From NCBI RefSeq assembly GCF_900156655.1, contig NZ_FTOG01000003.1, positions 186,001 to 250,000 on the forward strand: a stretch of 64,000 nucleotides of DNA, written 5' to 3'. This DNA is from Rhodobacter aestuarii (GTDB taxonomy: Bacteria; Pseudomonadota; Alphaproteobacteria; Rhodobacterales; Rhodobacteraceae). The position numbers and the translations under genes were made by a program. Position 1 is the stretch's first letter, and the number at the start of each line of letters is the position of its first letter. Below the pieces are notes generated by a model that was not told the origin of the DNA, did no database searches, and saw nothing but the letters and a program-made list of their open reading frames with translations. Below, piece by piece: positions 10,173 to 18,730 of the stretch.

Positions 10173-10406
10173 CTAGACAATCGCGCCGGGCGGCAGGCAA
10201 GCAAGCTCAATGGCGGCAAGAATTTCTTGTGCCTCTTCGGGCTCAAGCTTGTCCCAAGCCATGCCCGCATGGACAGTGACGTAATCGCCAAGCGCGGGAG
10301 CCTCGATCATCGCGACAGAGATTTTCCGCGCGTTGCCCTCAAGCGTGACCTGCGCCATTTGCCCTTCCAAAAGCGCCTCGATCTGAACTGGAACCCCAAG
10401 ACACAT
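10173..10406 (-). CDS. hypC: HypC/HupF-type hydrogenase maturation chaperone
   Basis: This 77-residue protein belongs to the HypC family, which delivers the Fe(CN)2CO unit with HypD and holds the large subunit open until nickel is inserted. The diagnostic N terminus MCLGVP is present, with the essential Cys2. The fold motif (D)YVTVHAGMAW follows near residue 45. It sits at the end of the hoxFUYH operon, nine bases after the protease gene, so it probably serves the soluble hydrogenase. The hup system would be expected to have its own hypC/hupF outside this window. The ribosome site GGGGGCGG precedes the ATG. Confidence 0.93.
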   Translation of the reverse strand: MCLGVPVQIEALLEGQMAQVTLEGNARKISVAMIEAPALGDYVTVHAGMAWDKLEPEEAQEILAAIELACLPPGAIV

Positions 10407-10415
10407 GACCGCCCC

Positions 10416-10961
10416 CTATTCTGCCGCCGGGCGCAATTCTTGCGCCGTCGGGGGGACGATCGTTTCGGCCCCACCTGTCTGCGCGGTGTCCCACTTTTCA
10501 AGCTCGGGCGAAGACAGAAGCGGGATCAAAAAGCCCCAAGCATCCGCGAGGTTAGAAAGCGCCTCGGGGCTAAGCCGTTCTTCAAGATCAAAGTTTTCTC
10601 CCCGCAGGCACAAAACGAACGAGGGCGGCGGGTCGTCGTTCATCACCTGCCGATAGGCCTCAAGCACCGATTCCGGGCCCACCCCGTGGCTGGTGTGCGT
10701 CATGATCCGATGCGGCGCAGTGCGGGCAAACACATAGGGCCCCGGCGTGCCGCGCCCGGCATCAATGAACAGCACGAAATCTTGGCCCACCAAGTCGAGC
10801 GCGTGTTCGACCTGAAGCTGAAAATCCTCGATCAAGGTGATATGCGTCCAGCCAGAGGCCGCAATCCGCGCCGCCATCCGAGGGCCCAAGCCATCATCGC
10901 CCCGGGTCTCATTGCCCCAGGCGAAAATCACCACGCGCGGGCTTACCCCGGAACGGAGCAT
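10416..10961 (-). CDS. hoxW: Hydrogenase maturation endopeptidase, HoxW-like
   Basis: This 181-residue protein has the fold signature of [NiFe]-hydrogenase maturation proteases, which remove the C-terminal extension of the large subunit once nickel is bound. The motif GNETRGDDGLG near the N terminus is the family's first nickel-contact element. The second acidic element is probably FIDAGRG near residue 70, and a conserved-type histidine is in MTHTSHGVGP. The ATG at 10961 follows an excellent GGAGGTG ribosome site and overlaps the hoxH end by 19 bases. Position directly after hoxH suggests HoxH is the substrate. The symbol hoxW rests on context. Confidence 0.88.
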   Translation of the reverse strand: MLRSGVSPRVVIFAWGNETRGDDGLGPRMAARIAASGWTHITLIEDFQLQVEHALDLVGQDFVLFIDAGRGTPGPYVFARTAPHRIMTHTSHGVGPESVLEAYRQVMNDDPPPSFVLCLRGENFDLEERLSPEALSNLADAWGFLIPLLSSPELEKWDTAQTGGAETIVPPTAQELRPAAE

Positions 10962-12445
10962 GAGACACCTCCGTCCATGCCGCGCCGCACATCTGACAAA
11001 ACGATCCCGTCGGCATCGACCAATTCCACCTGCAAGGGCATCAGCCCCAGTGCGTGGGTCGCGCAAGAAAGACAGGGGTCATAGGCCCGGATCGCCACTT
11101 CGATGTGGTTGAGAAGCGGCTCTGTGATCTCATGCCCATCCAGATATTGCACGGCGACCTTGCGGATCGCCTCGTTCATCGCCTGATTGTTGTTGGTGGT
11201 GGAGACGATCAGGTTGCAATAGGTGACCAGATCATCTTCGCCCACCTTATATTCGTGGAACAAGGTGCCGCGCGGCGCCTCGATCACCCCCACCGCATGG
11301 AAGCGGCGCTCCCCCTTATCGGCCATCAGATCGGTGGCACAGATCGTCGGATCGTCCAGCAGATTGCGGATCAATTCTGCCGCGTGCAGCAACTCCACCA
11401 GCCGCGCCCAATGATAAAACAGCGTCCCATGAAGCGGCTTGCCGCCCCCTACAGCCAGGAGCCGCTGGCGTTCAGCCTCTGCCCTCTCGGAGGTTAGAAG
11501 ATCACAGACCTGAATCCGTGCCAGCGGCCCCACCCGGTACCAGCCCTCCTCCGAGCCGATCGCCTTGATATGGGGGAATTTCATGTAGCTCCAGGATTTC
11601 ACTTCCTCCTCAAGCACATCCCGGTAGCTTGCGTCTTTCACACGGTCGAAGATGATAGTCCCGGCCGCGTCGCGGGCGCGCAACGTGCCGTTGTAGTAAT
11701 CGGCCGCCCCCGAGGCATTGACGAGGCCGAGCATATTCCCAGCCACTTCGCCGAAGTGGTTGTAGAACGCGGGCTTCGTCTCATGCAGCCGTTCCACCAT
11801 GCGAATGGCGCCCACCGTCCAGTCGATCACCTGATCGACATCGGCGCGCAGCATTTCGCGGTCATCGCGCGACAGCGCTTTGTTCATGCCACCGGGAACC
11901 GCCCCTGTGCCATGTACCCGTTTACCTGCGGTCGCGCGGATCACCTCTTGCCCGAAGCGGCGCACCAAAACGCCCTCGGTCGCGATTTGCGGGAAGTCTT
12001 CCAGAACGCCCACGATGTTGCGCCGGGTCGGTTCGCTATCGAACCCCAAAAGCAAATCGGGCGAGGCCAGGTGATAGAAATGCACCGCGTGGCTTTGCAC
12101 CATCTGCCCGTAATGCATCAGCCGACGCAGTTTTTCCGCCGTGGGCGTAAGCAGGTCATAGCCCGCGATTTGGTCCATTGCCTTGGCTGCGGCCAGATGG
12201 TGGCTCACCGGGCAAATGCCGCACAAACGCTGCACCGAGACCGGCACTTCCCAATAGGGGCGGCCTTCGATGAATTTTTCAAACCCGCGCACTTCGACGA
12301 TATGCAGGCGCACTTGATGCACCTTATTGGCCTCATCAAGCAAGATCGTCACCTTGCCATGCCCTTCCACGCGCGTGACCGGGTCAATCGCGACACGGCG
12401 CAACTTGCGCGGTTCGGAGGCAGTTTCAAGAGAGGCGGCGAACAT
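10943..12445 (-). CDS. hoxH: HoxH, NiFe large subunit of soluble NAD-linked hydrogenase
   Basis: HoxH (500 residues) carries the active site of the cytoplasmic bidirectional hydrogenase that couples H2 to NAD(H). Both nickel motifs are intact: RLCGICPVSHH (Cys75, Cys78) and DPCLSCATH (Cys458, Cys461, His464). An extension of 36 residues follows His464 and should be cleaved by the protease encoded next. The ATG at 12445 gives an N terminus typical of the family and lies just after the hoxY stop; a TTG at 12484 in the same frame is less likely. The neighbours hoxY, hoxU and hoxF on one strand complete the complex. Confidence 0.94.
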   Translation of the reverse strand: MFAASLETASEPRKLRRVAIDPVTRVEGHGKVTILLDEANKVHQVRLHIVEVRGFEKFIEGRPYWEVPVSVQRLCGICPVSHHLAAAKAMDQIAGYDLLTPTAEKLRRLMHYGQMVQSHAVHFYHLASPDLLLGFDSEPTRRNIVGVLEDFPQIATEGVLVRRFGQEVIRATAGKRVHGTGAVPGGMNKALSRDDREMLRADVDQVIDWTVGAIRMVERLHETKPAFYNHFGEVAGNMLGLVNASGAADYYNGTLRARDAAGTIIFDRVKDASYRDVLEEEVKSWSYMKFPHIKAIGSEEGWYRVGPLARIQVCDLLTSERAEAERQRLLAVGGGKPLHGTLFYHWARLVELLHAAELIRNLLDDPTICATDLMADKGERRFHAVGVIEAPRGTLFHEYKVGEDDLVTYCNLIVSTTNNNQAMNEAIRKVAVQYLDGHEITEPLLNHIEVAIRAYDPCLSCATHALGLMPLQVELVDADGIVLSDVRRGMDGGVSCSVPG

Positions 12446-12455
12446 CGGCAGGCTT

Positions 12456-13034
12456 TCAGTCGTAGCGGAACAGGTCGTAATCAAGGCGCGGCATCCGCCC
12501 CCCGATCAGATCGGTGAGATATTTCCAGAGCGTGTCCCCTGACGGCGGGCAGCCGGGGATGAAATAATCGACCCGGACGACCTCGTTGACTGGCCTTACC
12601 CTGTCGAGCAGGAGCGGCAGTTCTGGGTCGTCCGGGACGCAAGGCAGCCCCTCGTCAATGTCGCGGTAGACATCTTCAAGCATCTCGCCCACATCGAGAT
12701 GGTTGCGTTGAGCAGGCAGGCCACCATTCACCGCGCAGGCACCAAGCGCGATGAGTATCTGGCAGTTGGCGCGTAACTCGCGCAGCACATGTACATTTTC
12801 CGAATTCGCCACGGCCCCTTCGACAAGGCCAATATCGCAAGGCCCGCAGGTCTTGATATCGGTGATCGGAGAGCGGTCGAATTCGACCAGTTTCACAAGC
12901 TCGGTGATGCGCGCATCAATATCGAGCAAAGACATATGGCAACCAAAGCAGCCAGAGAGCGACGCCGTGGCGACCCGCAATTTGCGCGTGGTCTCGGCGG
13001 TATCGGGGCTGCGGTCCAGCGTGGGGGCTTGCAT
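12456..13034 (-). CDS. hoxY: HoxY, small subunit of soluble NAD-linked hydrogenase
   Basis: HoxY (192 residues) is the short FeS-bearing small subunit that pairs with HoxH. Proximal-cluster ligands can be seen in SGCFGCHMS, CGPCDIG, GACAVNGG and PGCPPSG. The protein has no signal peptide and lacks the C-terminal extra-cluster domain of HupS, as expected for cytoplasmic NAD-linked enzymes. The ATG at 13034 has GGAGGG upstream, three bases after hoxU ends. Gene order F-U-Y-H equals that of the oxygen-tolerant Ralstonia-type soluble hydrogenase, although oxygen tolerance cannot be read from the sequence. Confidence 0.93.
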   Translation of the reverse strand: MQAPTLDRSPDTAETTRKLRVATASLSGCFGCHMSLLDIDARITELVKLVEFDRSPITDIKTCGPCDIGLVEGAVANSENVHVLRELRANCQILIALGACAVNGGLPAQRNHLDVGEMLEDVYRDIDEGLPCVPDDPELPLLLDRVRPVNEVVRVDYFIPGCPPSGDTLWKYLTDLIGGRMPRLDYDLFRYD

Positions 13035-13037
13035 CGC

Positions 13038-13763
13038 TTAGCCCTCCTGCGCCGGTGCGGGATGCTCGATCTGATCACGGATCGAGGCCCCGTCATATTT
13101 GCGTCTGCCGATGGGGGCGGTGAAGCCGACCCGCTTCACCATAATCGCCCCCACCGGACAGACCTCTGCCGCCTTATCGGTCGCGGCGAACGGCGTATCG
13201 CCCAGCAGACCGGAGGCAGCGTTGACCACAAGGTGCGATGCAGGACCACGACCGGCGAGGGAGAAGACCTCTTTACCGTCGATGTCGCGGCTCGCGCGCA
13301 CACACAACTCACACTGGATACAGCGGTTCCGGTCGAGCATCACTTCGGGGTGCGATGCGTCGACGGGGCCGCGATCGGGGAAAAAGTGTTGGAAATGGTC
13401 GTTGAACATCTCCAGCTCATAGGCCATCGCCTGAAGCTTACAATTCCCCGATTTCTCACAGCCGGGGCAGAAGTGATTGCCCTCGACAAACAACATTTGC
13501 AAAAGCATCCGGCGGCGCTGGTTCAGCTCGGGCGTGTCCGAACGCACCTCTTGCCCCGGCATGGCCGCGATGGTGCAGGCAGAGCCGTTGCGCCCGTTCA
13601 CCACCACAGTGCACAGCTTGCAGCTGCCATGTGCGGAAAATTCCGGATGGAAGCACAGATGTGGGATGAAAACGCCTGCCGCGAGCGCCGCTTGCAAGAT
13701 CGACTGGCCGGGCTCGAAATCCACCCGCTCGCCATCAATGGTGAAGCTGTTGCGGATGCTCAT
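13038..13763 (-). CDS. hoxU: HoxU, FeS electron-transfer subunit of diaphorase module
   Basis: HoxU (241 residues) carries electrons between HoxF and the HoxHY hydrogenase module and resembles the N-terminal part of complex I subunit NuoG. A plant-type [2Fe-2S] site is formed by LCFH, SCKLCT and ACTIA. A His-Cys motif FCPGCEKSGNCKL follows. A 4Fe-4S segment has NRCIQCELCVRAS, and a later VCPVGAI completes a ferredoxin-like pair. It overlaps hoxF by four bases (ATGA), indicating translational coupling. The length fits the family. Confidence 0.93.
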   Translation of the reverse strand: MSIRNSFTIDGERVDFEPGQSILQAALAAGVFIPHLCFHPEFSAHGSCKLCTVVVNGRNGSACTIAAMPGQEVRSDTPELNQRRRMLLQMLFVEGNHFCPGCEKSGNCKLQAMAYELEMFNDHFQHFFPDRGPVDASHPEVMLDRNRCIQCELCVRASRDIDGKEVFSLAGRGPASHLVVNAASGLLGDTPFAATDKAAEVCPVGAIMVKRVGFTAPIGRRKYDGASIRDQIEHPAPAQEG

Positions 13764-15547
13764 GCCACGCCCTCCAGATGCGCTTGCGCATCTTCGCGGC
13801 TCGTCACTTGGCGCGCGCGTTCGAGCGCCGCATCAAGATCAAAGGCAGGGGCGAAATCACCCGCCATCAGGCGGCGCTCATAATCGGGGCGGAATTTTTG
13901 CAACGTATCGGCCACCGCATTGCCAGCGGTTTGCCCCAAACCGCAATGGCTTGAGGTCCGCATCACCGCGCCAAGGCGGGTGAGTTCATTCAGCTCATAT
14001 TGCGCGCCAAGCCCCGCCGCGATCTTATCCATGATCGAGGCCGAAAGTGCACAGCCCACCCGGCACGGCGTGCAGAAGCCGCAGCTTTCATGCGCAAAGA
14101 AATGCATGAAATTGCGCGCCACCTCGAACATATCGCGCGAGCGGTTGAACACCATGAACGCGCCCGAGGTCGGCACATCTTCAAAGGCAATCCGGCGACC
14201 AAATTCATGCGGGGCAAGCGTCATGCCCCCCGCGCCCGAAATTTGCACCGCCGCAACATCGGTCGCGCCGCAGTCATCGAGCACGGTCTGGATGCGCACC
14301 CCAAAGGGATATTCGTAAACGCCGGGCCGCGCCACATCGCCCGAAACCGAAATCAACTTGGAGCCGGTGGATTGCTTGGTGCCCAAAAGCGCATAGGCCC
14401 GCCCGCCGATGCGCATCACCTCAACCACTTTGCACAGCGTCTCGACGTTGTTCACCACGCTTGGCATGTCGTTATAGCCGCGCGTTACCGGGAAGGGCGG
14501 GCGAATACGCGGGCGACCCGGCTTGCCCTCAAGGCTTTCGATCAGCGCGGTTTCTTCGCCGCAGATATAAGCGCCCGCGCCCATCTGGATTTCGATGTCA
14601 AAATCAAACCCCGGCACGCCCAGCACATTGGTGCCTAGAAGCCCGCGTTGGCGCATCGCGGCAAGCTTCATTTCCAAAGGCGCGCGCAGATAATCATATT
14701 CGCCGCGCAGATAGATCACGCCGTGGCGCGCACCAATCGCATAACCGCCAATCGCCATACCCTCAAAAATGCGTTCGGCAAAGGAATTGAGCAGCACCCG
14801 GTCTTTGAACGTGCCCGGCTCGCCCTCATCGGCATTGCAGATGATGTAGCGCGTCTCAGCTTCAGCCTCGGCGCACAGCTCCCATTTCATCGCGGTGGTG
14901 AAGCCCGCGCCGCCGCGGCCGCGCAGATTGGAGCGGCGCAGGTCATCGAGTACGCCTTGGGGACCCAGCTCGATGGCCTGCGCCAGTGCCTTGCCGGGCA
15001 CATAAGAGGTGCCCAGCAGGCTCTCGGCCCGGCGGATACGGTCCGAGATCGTAAAGTAGTGACTTGGCCAGTCTTCCAACGGCGCACCATCGCGCATCAG
15101 ATCGCAAATCTCGTCGATCCGTCGCGTGGTCAGCCGCACAATCTGGCGGTTGTTGATCATCAGCGCCGGACCTTGGTCGCCCATGCCGGTGCAAGATGTG
15201 GTGTCGATGCTCACCAACCCATCGGCACTGACTGCGCCGCGCCCCACTTTCATGCGGCGCTGCATATGCTGGCGCAGCGCGACAGAGCCCAGCATCCGGT
15301 CGATGATGTTGTCCGAGAACAACACCCGGTAACGGCCCACCGGGCGGTCATAAAGGAAGGCGTAGAATTGCACGACCGCATGGATGCGCGAAATCGGCAT
15401 GCAGAGTTCGTCCGCCAAGAAGGCGGCAATCTCGGGCGAAATCCAACCCGCCTCGCTTTGCGCCGCGCGCAGGATCTGAACGAGCCTGCGCGGGTCCTTG
15501 CGATGCGCGGTCAGTATCTGGCCGAGCGTGTCATCGAGACCCTGCAA
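13760..15547 (-). CDS. hoxF: HoxF, NADH-binding flavoprotein with fused HoxE-like N terminus
   Basis: HoxF (595 residues) oxidises or reduces NAD(H) through FMN in the diaphorase module. The first 150 or so residues form a HoxE/NuoE-like domain in which three of the four [2Fe-2S] cysteines are absent; only the one in TTSCTGMGD is left, as in Ralstonia HoxF. The FMN loop GRGGAGF, the NADEGEPGTFKDR segment, GAGAYICGEETAL and the 4Fe-4S motif ESCGFCTPCRVGC follow. I place the start at TTG 15547 because GGAGG lies six bases upstream and the resulting N terminus aligns with Ralstonia HoxF. Upstream extension in frame looks non-native. Confidence 0.93.
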   Translation of the reverse strand: MQGLDDTLGQILTAHRKDPRRLVQILRAAQSEAGWISPEIAAFLADELCMPISRIHAVVQFYAFLYDRPVGRYRVLFSDNIIDRMLGSVALRQHMQRRMKVGRGAVSADGLVSIDTTSCTGMGDQGPALMINNRQIVRLTTRRIDEICDLMRDGAPLEDWPSHYFTISDRIRRAESLLGTSYVPGKALAQAIELGPQGVLDDLRRSNLRGRGGAGFTTAMKWELCAEAEAETRYIICNADEGEPGTFKDRVLLNSFAERIFEGMAIGGYAIGARHGVIYLRGEYDYLRAPLEMKLAAMRQRGLLGTNVLGVPGFDFDIEIQMGAGAYICGEETALIESLEGKPGRPRIRPPFPVTRGYNDMPSVVNNVETLCKVVEVMRIGGRAYALLGTKQSTGSKLISVSGDVARPGVYEYPFGVRIQTVLDDCGATDVAAVQISGAGGMTLAPHEFGRRIAFEDVPTSGAFMVFNRSRDMFEVARNFMHFFAHESCGFCTPCRVGCALSASIMDKIAAGLGAQYELNELTRLGAVMRTSSHCGLGQTAGNAVADTLQKFRPDYERRLMAGDFAPAFDLDAALERARQVTSREDAQAHLEGVA

Positions 15548-16119
15548 AATGGTCCTCCGCTTAGAACACCTTAAAAATGCGCCTTGGCGGGGGGGCGGTT
15601 CAAACGAAAACACCGGGCAAAATTCGGCCCGTCGGGGCCCTAAAAACGGAGCCGCGCGACCGTCAAAAGGCGTTAGGTCATGCGGACTGACATTTTCGTC
15701 AGTTTCGGTCATAACGGCGGCCGCGCATTTGGGCGGAAGCCCTGCCACTGACCGCCCCACCCGCACAAAAACGCCCGAAGGCAGCGCGCAAAAAAAACGA
15801 AAGCACGCTTTATTTCACAGGGCTAGATGAAGGTGCACAGGCGCAGAGTGAACCGCCAAGAATATGGCACCGCTTCGGACCTATCCCCCTGCCAAACGGG
15901 CAGCATCGGCCACGGAAACACATTCACGAATTGCATTTTGGAGTGCGGATTGCGCAATTTTTCAGCTAAAAGCTGTAATAGCTTTTGAAATATACGCCTC
16001 CAAGGCGAAAATCGAGGGTGGTTCAAAATCTTCCACCAAGACCCCAAGGCCGGAAGTAAACCTTCCACAAGGCCAAATTGCACCATTTTTTTATAGAGAT
16101 TCGAGGTGCGCGCTCGCCC
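15548..16119. other. Non-coding interval between hoxF and nikO
   Basis: No convincing gene is present in these 572 bases. The part next to hoxF should contain the hoxFUYH promoter on the minus strand. A local AT-rich patch holds a perfect inverted repeat AAAAGCT-GTAAT-AGCTTTT at 15968-15986. Near nikO a GGAAG/CTTCC hairpin flanked by GGCC on both sides (about 16048-16074) could serve as a weak end signal for the nik operon. I see no clear T-run terminator. Confidence 0.5.
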
Positions 16120-16821
16120 TCAGACCGGGTGGATATGAGGGTGGGCGTGGAAATGCGGATGGGCATGGATTTCCGCCGGGTGCAGCACGCCCTCGCGCAG
16201 CACCATCGCACGGGTCGCGATCTCAGCCACAAACGCATCATCATGCGACACGAGCACCATCGCGCCCTCAAAGGCGGCCAGCGCCGCGCGCAGCCGCGCG
16301 CCGTTTTCGGCATCGACCCCATTCGTTGGCTCATCAAGCAGCAACACATCGGGGCGCATTGCCAAAAGCCCCGCCAAACAAACGAGCCGCTTTTCCCCGC
16401 CCGAGAGTTTATGCGTGAAGCGCTCCGCCAGATGGGCAAGGCCCAACCCCTCAAGCGCCGCAAGCGCAGTTGCCCGCGCCTCTTTCTCAGAAGCGCCAAG
16501 GTTCAGCGGGCCGAAAGCCACATCTTCCACCACGCTTGGGCAAAAGAGTTGGTCATCACTGTCTTGGAACAAAAAGCCGATGCGACGGCGGGCGGTGCGG
16601 AAATCGGCCTCGCGCGCGCAGTCTTGCCCAAAAAGAACGACCTTGCCCGCCGCTGCACGTTCCAAACCAATGATGGTGCGCAAGAGCGTGGTTTTGCCCG
16701 CGCCATTCGGGCCGACAATGGCGAGCCGCTCGCCCATCTTCAAACTGAGGCTCGCATGGGAAATCACCGCCCGCCCCTCACGGTGGATTTCGACATCGCT
16801 CAAAGTGACAAGCGGGATCAT
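16120..16821 (-). CDS. nikO: NikO/CbiO, ATPase of ECF-type nickel importer
   Basis: This 233-residue ABC ATPase powers the nickel ECF transporter. The Walker A motif GPNGAGKTT, Q-loop region FLFQDSDDQLF, signature LSGGEKR and Walker B LLLDEPT are all present. The C terminus ends in a histidine-rich tail (HAHPHFHAHPHIHPV), which is not part of the ABC fold and could bind metal. The ATG at 16821 overlaps the nikQ stop as ATGA; a longer in-frame extension upstream reads through nikQ in another frame and is rejected. Nickel rather than cobalt is inferred from the neighbouring nikR, its operator and the hydrogenases. Confidence 0.9.
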   Translation of the reverse strand: MIPLVTLSDVEIHREGRAVISHASLSLKMGERLAIVGPNGAGKTTLLRTIIGLERAAAGKVVLFGQDCAREADFRTARRRIGFLFQDSDDQLFCPSVVEDVAFGPLNLGASEKEARATALAALEGLGLAHLAERFTHKLSGGEKRLVCLAGLLAMRPDVLLLDEPTNGVDAENGARLRAALAAFEGAMVLVSHDDAFVAEIATRAMVLREGVLHPAEIHAHPHFHAHPHIHPV

Positions 16822-17531
16822 ATCAGCCCCCAGATCAAGATCAGGAAAAACGCCCCCGGCAGGGCGATGGCGCGGATCAGGTCCGCTTTGCCAACGAGTG
16901 GCGCGGCCCCATGAGGCAGCCGCCCGGCATAATGGCGCAGCCGCATCGCCTCTTCCACCCGGTCGGCACGGGCCAGCGCGCGCAACAGCATCATACCAAT
17001 CAACCAGCCATAGGCGCGCCATGTGTGCAGGTTGGTGCCGGGGCGAAAGCTGCGCGCGCGCATGGCTTGCTGCAGTCGCGCCATTTCCCCCCTGATCAGG
17101 GCGAGGTAACGCACCAGCCCAAGGAAGATGCGCACCAAAGGCTCGGGCACGCGCAAGTCACGTAAGGCGCGGCCCAACTGCTCGGGCACGGTCTCCGCAA
17201 ACAGGGCCGAGAGCAGCAGCACCGAAGCGGTGACCTTGGCCGCCAGCGTCAGCGCGCGCAAAAGCCCCTCTAGGCTTGCGGTGAACGGGCCAAGGGTGAG
17301 CAAAGTTTTGCCCGGCAGTGCAAACGGCACGGTGATCAGCACAAGAAGCAGAAAGGCTTCCAGATGCAGCAAACGCCGCCACGGCAGCGCGCGCCGCTCA
17401 AGCACATAAAGGGCGAGCACAAGGACAAGCGCCGCCAGCGCAGGGACGAGTGCGGGAAGCGGCGCGATGCACAGGAGCGCCGTAAAACCCGCCAAAAGGC
17501 GCGCACGCAGATCCTTGGGCCAAAGGGTCAC
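16818..17531 (-). CDS. nikQ: NikQ/CbiQ, transmembrane T component of ECF nickel importer
   Basis: NikQ (237 residues) is the energy-coupling membrane protein that links the ATPase to the metal-binding S unit. Several long hydrophobic segments are visible. The cytoplasmic coupling helices carry the family-type motifs ARSFRPG and EAMRLRHYAGR, which match the 'AxxxRG'-like pair of T components. I place the start at GTG 17531, where GTGA overlaps the nikL stop, in line with the ATGA couplings of the whole operon. A TTG 21 bases upstream is the alternative. Confidence 0.88.
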   Translation of the reverse strand: MTLWPKDLRARLLAGFTALLCIAPLPALVPALAALVLVLALYVLERRALPWRRLLHLEAFLLLVLITVPFALPGKTLLTLGPFTASLEGLLRALTLAAKVTASVLLLSALFAETVPEQLGRALRDLRVPEPLVRIFLGLVRYLALIRGEMARLQQAMRARSFRPGTNLHTWRAYGWLIGMMLLRALARADRVEEAMRLRHYAGRLPHGAAPLVGKADLIRAIALPGAFFLILIWGLI

Positions 17532-18097
17532 TTGCGCCGACCGCGCGCCCAAAGCGCCATGCCTGCCAGCCCGATGATCAGAAAAATCCCCGACATCAGA
17601 TCGGTCACCCGCATCCGATTGTCCATCTGCTCAAGGCGCTCCATCAGCGGCGCAACTTCGCGGGCAACGGCGGCTTCAACGAGCGCGGCAACATCGGGCG
17701 CGGCAACTTCGGGCGCAGGGGCCGCCGGGGATGGTGCATTTTCCTGTTGCGCAGGCAGTGCAACGGGAGCCGCGCCAAAGCGCTCGGGCCCCAAGGTGGC
17801 GCGGGCGATATGGCCATCGCCGGTGTTGAGCGTGATGATCACCGGCGCCGTGACCGCCTTGGGCGCGGCAAAAGCAAAGGCGCCCATCGCATCGGTTTGC
17901 CCCTCGGCCAAAGCGGTCGCGCCCATATCGGCCTGCCATGCCACACCTTGCGGGCGCCCGCCGCCAATAAAGAAACCATAGCCCGAAACCTCGCCCCCAA
18001 CGACTTTCGCAAAGACCTTCATCCCATGCGCGGCGGCGGGGCTTGCGATGGCCATCGTGGCGATGAGCGTCAGCGGCAAAAGGGTCAGGCGGGTCAT
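17528..18097 (-). CDS. nikL: NikL, auxiliary periplasmic/membrane subunit of nickel ECF importer
   Basis: This 189-residue protein starts with a signal peptide ending in SPAAA, so the mature N terminus would begin HGMKV. A small beta-rich domain follows, then a Pro/Ala linker, a short helical segment and one C-terminal membrane span (about residues 163-182). That layout fits NikL of NikKMLQO systems. The N-terminal histidine of the exported form may touch nickel near NikM. The gene overlaps nikM by ATGA at 18094-18097 and nikQ by GTGA. The family call rests on layout and context rather than on a strong motif. Confidence 0.8.
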   Translation of the reverse strand: MTRLTLLPLTLIATMAIASPAAAHGMKVFAKVVGGEVSGYGFFIGGGRPQGVAWQADMGATALAEGQTDAMGAFAFAAPKAVTAPVIITLNTGDGHIARATLGPERFGAAPVALPAQQENAPSPAAPAPEVAAPDVAALVEAAVAREVAPLMERLEQMDNRMRVTDLMSGIFLIIGLAGMALWARGRRK

Positions 18098-18729
18098 GCG
18101 GGCTGGTCTTCGACAGAATGCAGGTTTGGATGTAGCGCGTGCGGCTCGACCCGCGCAAGGAAGGTGACAATCGCCCCGCTCACCCCCGCCTCGACAAGGG
18201 CCAAAGGCAGATAGGTCAGACCCAGCACTTTCACCGCCGGGGTGAATTCGGGCGCAGAGAGGAACAGCGCCAAAGCCACCCCCGCCGCCGTGCCCGCCAC
18301 CGCCAAAACCGCGCCCAGCGCCGCCAAGGCCCCAGCGCGTGCGGGGCTGGTGGCAGAGCGGATCATCGGCCCCAACACCATCCCCACCAAAGCGCCGGGC
18401 AAGGCAATGTTGAGCGTATTGGTGCCAAGCGTCGTGAGCCCGCCCAGGCCAAAGAGCGCCGCTTGCAAAGCCAAGGCGACCAAAACAGCGGGGAATATCC
18501 CCCAGCCCAGCATCACCCCCATCAGCCCCGAAAGCATCAAATGCACGCTGGAGGGCCCAACCGGCACCGCCACCAAGGAGGCGGCAAAGAATACAGCGGC
18601 CAAAAGCGCCACGCGCGGGATCGCCCGATCATCCAGCGCGCGCAGGCCAAGCGCCACACCGCCCGCCGCGAGCGCGCCCGTACCAATCAGCACCGGAAGG
18701 GTCAGCAATCCGTCAGGAATATGCGCCAT
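18094..18729 (-). CDS. nikM: NikM/CbiM, substrate-binding membrane S component for nickel
   Basis: NikM (211 residues) binds the metal ion and is the specificity unit of the ECF importer. The diagnostic N-terminal motif is present as MAHIPDG, with the histidine at position 3 rather than 2. Conserved family segments VPVGPSSVHLMLSGLMGV (with the second ligand-region histidine) and about six hydrophobic spans follow. If the initiator Met is removed before Ala, the mature chain starts Ala-His and keeps the amino-terminal ligand geometry known for MH-type proteins. The gene is coupled to nikL by ATGA and follows nikK directly. Confidence 0.92.
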   Translation of the reverse strand: MAHIPDGLLTLPVLIGTGALAAGGVALGLRALDDRAIPRVALLAAVFFAASLVAVPVGPSSVHLMLSGLMGVMLGWGIFPAVLVALALQAALFGLGGLTTLGTNTLNIALPGALVGMVLGPMIRSATSPARAGALAALGAVLAVAGTAAGVALALFLSAPEFTPAVKVLGLTYLPLALVEAGVSGAIVTFLARVEPHALHPNLHSVEDQPA

Positions 18730-18730
18730 C

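Noticed and set aside
13760-15547. A search for a separate hoxE gene.
   Set aside because: The HoxE-like domain is fused to HoxF, as in Ralstonia-type soluble hydrogenases, so no separate gene is needed.
15548-15766. An upstream in-frame extension of hoxF.
   Set aside because: The TTG at 15547 has a strong ribosome site and gives the known HoxF N terminus; the extension is not family-like.
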